A stretch of DNA of 64,000 nt from Himantopus leucocephalus. Its lineage: Eukaryota; Chordata; Aves; Charadriiformes; Recurvirostridae. Positions 56,001 to 64,000 of the stretch are shown piece by piece. The stretch spans positions 184,813,335 to 184,877,334 of the forward strand of contig RSEF01000001.1 in NCBI GenBank assembly GCA_003993805.1. Direction: 5' to 3'. The first letter of the stretch is position 1. Each line of letters starts with the position of its first letter. The notes below the pieces were generated by a model. The model made no database searches, was not told the origin of the DNA, and was given only the letters and a program-made list of their open reading frames with translations. Position numbers and translations under genes: made by a program.

Positions 56001-59000
56001 TGTGGTATTTTCTTCTGGAGCCAGGTGTCCTTCTAGCTGAAAAGTTAGCATATGTCATCACATTCCTAACTGTGACTTTATATTTCAATTTGAAAGACTT
56101 ATAGATTTAATATTAAGTGGAAGAGGAGGAATGGATTTTAGTTACTGATGTTTGTAGCCTTTGAAGACATTAGAAACGGTTTTTTTCTGCTGTTCAAGGA
56201 TTCAAAAGTCGGGATGTCATTACTGGGGCTGGATGATTACTCAAATCATGTTTAAGAAACTCCTGTTTTAAGAAAATGCATGTTTTTCAGTTAACTCATG
56301 TTAACTCATTTTAAGAAAAGTCATGTTTTCTTAAAAGTCATTGGTGGTCTCTGGTTATAGATAGATCAATTAGGTGAGTAGTTGAACTCTGTACTAACAA
56401 TAAACTTCCACCAGTGAAAAAGCAGCTGTCTGTCAAGGCAGCGAGCACCTCACTGCTGGGCCTCTGACTTCAGCGGGTTCCTGAGATCAAGACCCGGGAA
56501 GGTAGTATAAGACCTGGATGTAATCTCATTTGATTATATCTGAAGCGAGCCAATTTATCAAGTTGTTTTAATTTGAGCAGATCAAGAAAACCAAAGTCTT
56601 ACTTCCTTTGGCTTTGCTTTGAATGACTGTTGCTAACACACAAGGCTTCAATGTTGGAAGTGTGGAATTTCGGAATGGATGAGTTAAATCTCGGACAAAA
56701 GGAAGACACAATTTAATAAGTTTGTCAAGAATGAAAAGAACAAAAGAGAAGGCAGACTGTCTTTCTAGTGTAACCAAGACATTGTGTAAGAAAGCTGAAG
56801 ATCTCAGGTCTTTCAAACAGGCTGCAATTAGAGACACTTCTTTTAACTTTGCAGCATCTGAGATGTAAATGGCTGCTAAGTTTCCCAATAAATAATTAAT
56901 ACAATACCTTTAGTGAGCACACATGATCAACTGTGACTGTTGACTGGTGAGCACTTCCTCAATTATTAGAGAGAGGGAGAACTGTATGTTCTTTGTCATT
57001 TAGCTTGTGTTTCAGTTAAGCTAGCACTTGATACCTTAACAGAAAACCAGGTCTTTGTTCTGAGACACCTGTTTCATAATAATTTTTGATAAATGTTTCA
57101 CACAATTAATCATAACAAACCTGATTCAAAATGTTGAACAAACCTGTAGGAGCTGGTGGGTCGAATCAGTCTCTCCATCAAAGCAATGCTATTGAGAATG
57201 TATCTATAATAGAAAAGAAAGCTCTGTATGCATTGTAGGTATGTGCATTCCAAATTTTTTTAATTTTACAGATTTTTAGCATCCACTTTGCCTGACACAG
57301 GTATTGATCCAAGATGACCTATAAACACACAAACTGAAAGGTTAGCTCTGAGCATTACAAAACTGAACACAGCATTGCCCTGAGATATTCAGTGTGTTAA
57401 ATGGAAAGGCCTCGTTCTAGCACACTTTGGTTTTATTGCTACAGTGATGGATAATTTGACTGGGAAAATACAGAGGTAATAAGTCTGGTTACCAATATCT
57501 ATATAATGTAGAGAGTTCCCGCCTTAGGTATTTTCTCAGTCCATGTTATAATCAGCTCAGAATGCATATGCTCTATTTCATTTAGCAACCGACAACTGTT
57601 TGGGAACTTTCATAACTGGTAGAATATTCTTGAAATTTTAGACAGAGATGTAACTGCCACGTACATTCATGTCTTGTGATGCCTGTGGAAATATCTCAAA
57701 TTTTAGTATAAAACTTCAGTGTTAAAAATCTGAAAAGCTTGGGATTGACAGTTTAATATTTGTGTTTACCCTAACCATATTGCTTTTTATTATACAGTAG
57801 GACAAAATCAGTTATGAAAATAGCTTAAGATAAAGCTTTCATGCAGTTCTATCAGCAATGCTTCTGTATATTTTTTCTTATGGATATTATTATGATGAGA
57901 GTTTACCATGGAATATTGCTAAGTGCTCTGTATTCTTGTGGTTACAAAAAGTTTCAGTAGCACATAAATAGCCACTGATATCCAGCACATCATCTTAGGG
58001 ACATTGCTAAACATTTATCAGAATCATTTAATTAGAAAGGAAAGTACACCCTTTTGAGATTGCCAATAAAGAGATCAATGAAGATGCACAGATCTTAACA
58101 TAAGGTGAGTAACAGTTCTGAATGTTCAGAATGAACAGAACAGAATGAAATTTAGTCAGCAGCAATGATGACCTTCTAGTTTTATAAGCAGATGCCAGGA
58201 ATATTTTGCAGGCCTCAGCAGTTCATTCTGTTGACCCAAAGGATGCTTTTCTCGGTTACATGATGTGTTATATGCACATGGGATGAATGGAATTTGCAGT
58301 CCCCTCACTGTATCACCAATAGCTGATACTCTTTAGATGGCATGAATCTGTGATAAAGCAAATACAAAGGAGAAGCATTACAGAAAATTCAGGGAGAAAC
58401 AATTCCAGCACGCGTTTTACATGTCAGTTCTTTGTTTCTGTGAGTCTGGGAATTACTTTCTACCAAAAGGCAAAGATTAATACTGTACCTACAGAGTGAA
58501 GCTTCAGACCGAATTACAACAGAGACACTCTTAAATGGCATTCTGAAGTTTTCATTCAAAAAAATTTTGCCTGCCTCTGATGTCTGCTGTGCTACACTGC
58601 CTCCTATTGGCCCTGGTGTCCTTTGCATTGTCATTGATATCCTGAAATAACCTCTCCGAAAAGATTTAACCTAGTCAAGTTAAACAAGATTAAACTCAAC
58701 CTAACAAGGGAAACCAACAAAACAACAGGAAAAACTTGTGGAAATAAAGCAATTTTAAAGATTTTCATACTGCTCACCTGTTTGAATATTCAGCCTCTTT
58801 TTTCTTAAGCCCTTGTCTTCCCCAACTAGGTTGCGTATGCTTTAGGCCATGGACTGTATCTTATTCTCTATGATTTTTTAAGCAGACTGAAGACTTTTTA
58901 TTAGTGGCCTCCAGTGGCACAAACACCTACAAGCACCTATGGCCTACTAACAAGGATTAGCAGTGATGAGAACAGTTTTATAAATGTCTTACATTTTTCC

Positions 59001-62000
59001 GCAAGTACAGAGCTCGGTCTGCACTTCAAAACAAACAGATTGTATGAAATAGAAGGAAAGCGTCTGAATGGAAAGTCAGTTTTAACATGCAAAAGCAGCT
59101 TTGTGAAGTGTTATGAAAAGGCTTGAACCATTGCGCTTACTTTTAACAAACATCAGTTTTCCAACCCTTTCATTAAAACTAGCTTTGCTGCAAATCAGAT
59201 ATTTTCCCCAGATTGCTTTATAATATGTGAATCCACCAAGATTCTGAATGCAGTACAGCATGCTTGATTTAAACTAGTTCACAGAGCTACTTTGAGAAGA
59301 CTTGCACTTTCAGGAATCTTGAATGAAAGCTACTTGAACTATAAGGCTAACTCAGAAAACTGTGTAGTAATCCTGTTCACTCTTACCCTTTTATTATCAT
59401 TGAAATTCACCTTTCATGTGCAAACATATTAAAGACTTATTCGAGGCTACTAAATGAGTGCAAGTATTACAGTGATGGCAAGCAATGATTGCTGCTGTAG
59501 TCAAATAAATTGTTTTGCTATGCTTGAATGAATATAACTTCTATTCAACAAAAAACCTCATTGTTTGATGTTTGAATTTATTTTCATAAAAAGACGATGT
59601 ATAAAGCAAAACAACTGATTTTGACCGTTGCAACTAACAACTTATTCTCATGTACGGAGGAGACAGGAATAAGAAAGTCAGAATATTTTAAAAAAAGATT
59701 TTTTTTTCCTCTTAGCAATATCAATAATAACAAGACTAGTTTCCCCTGGTCCTTCTGCAGGATTCATTCTAGGCCTTTTGTTCAATCCATGCTGGCAGAA
59801 ATGATGACATTGAATCTTTAACAAAGACATATTTTCCCCAAATTGTTTGATTATAGGTATGTTAATAAAAACAATATTAGCAGTCCTCACCCACCCATTT
59901 GAGGTTTTCCCTCCGAGATATTTGATATATTGTTATATCGATGCCAGTTCTCCATTTGTCCACAGAACTTAAAAAAAAAAAAAGAAAAGAAAGAAAACTA
60001 TGTTAGGGGTATTTTTTCCCTCTGCTTTAAGAAAGGGAAAGTACAAATCTGTTTTTAATTAGTTGGTCACCTTTGAACATTTTCTGCTCACTGGAAGGTC
60101 TTAGCTAATATGCATTTATTTTCTATAGTGAACACTGTGATAAATTCAGCCCTTGCTACTTATAACAATTGTGGTGGTGTAAAAATTGCCATTGTGAGTA
60201 CAAAATGCTTCAGTACACTTACTGAAACAGAAATGTCCATTAACTGCTAAAAAGGCAGGGGTTTGTACAGATCTTTTAAAAAACTTTTCCAGGAATATCA
60301 TCTTCACTGACTCAAGGAACTGAGTTAAAATATTATATAAATATTATTCAAACATGATTTAAGCTAGACAGATAGGTTAGATTCCTCTTTTCTGAAGACA
60401 TAAAAAGAGTCAGTTACTTAGTCTCAAATTCTGCAAAGCACTTTGAATAAATTGGAATATAAGGTTATCAGGGAAAAGTTCCCGGTCTGAAGTTTTTAAT
60501 CTTCGCATTTTCTTGGCAGCAAGGTGAGGTCTTCGAAGTGTACTCCCAAGTATCCTGCCTCTTCAAAGACCCTTTACCTATTTTAAAGAAAACTCCTCCA
60601 AAGAAAGAATATATCTTCATATAATTTTAAAGATCCAAACTGTCATTTAATCTTTGTGAGTGTTTGACCACATAATGAAGAACATTTTCATTCCGTTTAT
60701 GGCCAAGCCATTCCTCCTTCAGTTTTCCAAATCTCCTCTCTTTCTTTACTGCCTCTGGAACAGTAGAAAAATCTAAGACTGCAGTTTCATAAAGAAGCAC
60801 TTTTGCTGGGGAGTTGAGTGCTTCTGGTCAGATTATTAGCATTAATGCAAACAAATCTAAAAATTTCAAATTAAAAGTTGCTGATACTCTTAAACAAGAA
60901 AGAGACCAAACAACACTGTATTTAATTTTGAAAGAAACATTTTTTCCCCTTTCTATATTCCCTAGCACAAGTGATATGGAGCAGAATGAAGCTTTTTATA
61001 GTAATTGCTGAGTAGTAAAGTTGGCATGTTTTGAATATCTAACATGTTCCACATCTTTTCAATATTCACTTGAATAATTATAAAAATCAGCGGTAACAAT
61101 ACTCTGTAATGAACAAATGAGACAGGTATAAGGTGAAAATGCAACCAAGTGTACAGAGAATAAAATATATGATCTATACATTTCCCGTGTTTGGCTGAGA
61201 ACTAAGAATTGGTGTAAAACTGATTTTAAGGTCATCTAAGCACTGTTGCATTTTATCCTTTCTTAAATGTAAACTGTAATACCCATCACGCCTCACAGAG
61301 AGGCACTTAACCAAAAAAAGACTTTACAATATAGAATCTACACTTCTTGACAGAAGTAAAATTTGTCATTGCCAGACTAGTTCTCCATTAGTACTCCAAA
61401 ATTATCATGTAGCTAGGTTCCGAAATGTTTCCTTTTGCTTCTTACCTTCCACATTCAATCACATTATCAAATGGGTATGAACTTTGGTAGCTAGCCAAAA
61501 CTTGAAACAAAGACTGTTTTGAAAATAACACAAATATCTGGAGATGATTTCCATGAACTCTCATGTTTTTATCTTCTGAACAGTCTTTAGGTCTTTATGT
61601 TATGCACTTCTAATAGAAGAATAGTTTGACTTACACAGTTTCTCATATCATATGGTAAGTTAGTTATATTGAATTTGTTTGCAGCAAATAAGATATTGAG
61701 AGTAGTGTTAATAATGAATGAAATCGCCAGTTTAAGCAGCATTGTACAAAGTTGTACAAAAGAATACTTTACACAGCAGTGTATATATACCTTCATATTT
61801 TCATGAACAAGATCAAAGTTAAAGAAGATTTGTATTAATCTAACAACAGTGGTTTTTTGTTTCTTTTTGCAGACTAACGTCAAATATACATGTGTGAACG
61901 TTTGGACCAAAGTGCATCTGGCAGTATTCTCCAGGCTGAGCAATGTTGGTGAATTATAAAAAAGTACCACAACCACTTTAGGCTGTTACACATCACTACT

Positions 62001-64000
62001 ACCTTCATGGCAGGCCGAATTTTTTTTTATGGGCCTCTCTACCATGGTTTGACACTTTGCTGGCAGTGCCAGAAATAAAACTGTCTACCACTGACTCTGC
62101 TAAGAGAAAAAATTAAAAAAAAATGTTGAAAATGTACAACCAGTAGGAGTTGATTCAGTTATAGAATTTAATATAAACTTTGGAATACCTGGTTTACCTA
62201 TTCATCTTCGCCTGTATTTATTCAAAATTTTGATAGGGTCTGAGTTCTGTTCTTACCTACACTTTATTATTCTCACTGATCCCACAGTGCTATTCTGGGA
62301 TTTTTTCCAAACTTCTACCATCTGTGCATCTTTGCACATTGTGAAAAAAAGAGGGTGCTCTCTAATAGAGCAACAGTGCACAGCCCAAGAGAGATTTATA
62401 CCCTGACATGCAAGTTTCTATCAGCTCAATTTGCCTTGATTTTTAGGATTGTGATTAAGAGAGACAGCCTGATGCACTAAAAAACTGCAGTTGCTTCAAC
62501 TCAGAAAAGCCATCAGCAGAGCTCACTCAGTGATGTAGTAACATTCAGAGTATCAGTACCAGTCATGGACATACAACCACCTTGACTTTTCAAAGCAACG
62601 GGATAATTGGAGGAACTGATTTATATGCTGTCTGCTCAGTATTTTAATTGCTTCTAACAGCTTTCACGAGAGAGGATTTTATGCTTATTACAATTTAGAA
62701 CCAGAATCTGTCAAGGGGATAAAAGTATAAACAGACTGACACTTCTTTCTGTTCCCCTCTTCTACTTCCATTCTGGTTAAAAACATTTTGTTGTTTTTTT
62801 GTTGATGCAACCCATGGTCTTCCATTATATCACGCGGTGCACCATAAGAAAGTTCCATTTATGACAAAAGCCGGTAAAGGAATAACAGAGAATATTTTTT
62901 GGGAAATTGTCAAAACTTTTCATGGTGCTATTTCAGAAACTCAAGAAAAAAATTTTGATCAGGGTACTCTGGCAACTTCTGAGAATATATCAGGACCTTT
63001 GAAGGATAATTATTGCTATTCATAAATGTTATTAGTGTTCCCACTCTTAGTTTATCCATTTTATGTAATGCAGATTTTCTTGCTCTTTCAGTGTTTCTTG
63101 AAAAAAGAGAGAGATAAATCTTAATAATGTCTGAAATGTTAGTGTTTGTAACCTCATAACAGGGGTATTGTCACATTTCCATTTTCTCCCAACTATGTTG
63201 GTTCATCCACTTTTTGCAGCCCCTTTATCACCGCATAGCTGATGACAATATTCTGCGGCATAGCCCCAGAAAACTTTCATTTTGTGTTTCATCAGAATCT
63301 TACAGTGACATCTTTTGGCGAGAAATTCTGCTGCTACTTTGCATTATGCTCCCACTAATTAGGCATGAACTGGAGCCTTAGAGAATCTTGGCTGATGTGC
63401 CAACAGCAAAGGGATTAGTATTATCTGGGAAACAGTTTTAACAGGCAATGACCTCTACAAACACAGGGCTCCTTACTGGTGCTGAAAACGTAGGAAAACG
63501 GTTTTTCCTGGATTTGTTGGTGCAGGAACAATTTTAGTTATGTTTGTTTGCAGGCTTACATGAAATTGTTATTAGCATTGATAGGGAAAGTCACTAATTC
63601 TGCAGTGACCTATTTGGCTGTGACCAGTTTTCCTGTAATCACTATGGTAGCTACTGGCTTCATTCATCCCCCCCTGCTTTTCGTGTTTATTCTCCCTAAT
63701 TATGGATTTGGCCTTCTAGCATCTCTAAAGGATTCTGGGCTTCTCCCTGCACTAACAGTATTTGGACATCCATGAGCAGAGATCAAGAGCCCCTAATAGT
63801 TCATGGCTGACAGTCTGAATGTAAATAAATTCACCGTTCACAAGGAAAACGAAGAAAAAGAAAGCGCTTCTTGGTTCTCTTTAGGATCCATAGAGGAGAA
63901 TATCCAGTCAGAGAAGAAATGGATTGGAAGTGACTAATAAAAGAAAACACTTGAATTAAGAAATTTCAGTGGCATAGAGTAAATGCTTCAGTAGGGAGAA
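53035..64000. other. Gene-free AT-rich stretch to the right edge
   Basis: Open frames up to about 106 codons (for example 54663-54980 plus, 56888-56568 minus, 61976-61587 minus) lack recognisable domains, credible splice pairs and neighbours. There is a short (TA)n near 55515-55532. In mammals ADH7 or C4orf17 lies beyond the class I ADH genes; I found no trace of either, but small exons could be missed. Confidence 0.4.

Overview
This is a bird (avian) nuclear genome window. The evidence is the abundance of CR1 LINE fragments with the avian 3' end, a solo LTR of a type widespread in birds, spliced vertebrate genes, and draft-assembly Ns. The main content is part of the vertebrate alcohol dehydrogenase (ADH) cluster. 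Two complete nine-exon, zinc-dependent medium-chain ADH genes lie head-to-tail on the minus strand. The CpG island at the left edge holds what looks like exon 1 of a third gene, probably ADH5.

Layout. 1-110: CR1 fragment. About 390-850: CpG island with a candidate ADH5 first exon (minus) and a possible divergent plus-strand transcript with an orphan 54-bp exon at 2220-2273. 2.3-12.5 kb: intergenic, with a candidate CTCF site (4057-4070), a solo LTR with intact 5-bp target-site duplication (7616-8206) and CR1 fragments. 12798-19126: first ADH gene (ADH6-like, minus, 376 residues). 20776-21045: relic of a third ADH copy (exon 2 start plus intron 1). 23902-35753: second ADH gene (class I, ADH1/ADH1C type, minus, 375 residues). 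Its introns hold a CR1, an AT-rich tract, a 234-bp tandem duplication and a 384-bp polypyrimidine tract. 36-64 kb: a gene-poor, AT-rich stretch with CR1 elements of several ages. It also has a 10-N gap and a lone N, and I recognise no protein gene there.

The two ADH genes have identical exon sizes (18/102/139 or 142/88/220/261/136/139/25 bp coding), consensus splice sites at every junction and no internal stop, so both look functional. Both keep the catalytic and structural zinc ligands and the NAD-binding fold. The class I gene should be a general cytosolic ethanol/retinol dehydrogenase. The ADH6-like gene has an altered substrate pocket and may prefer other alcohols. A 62-bp block in exon 6 is identical between them, which suggests gene conversion. 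I found no novel multi-gene system. The most notable items are the paralogue exchange block, the exon-2 relic, the pocket changes in the ADH6-like gene and the orphan exon.
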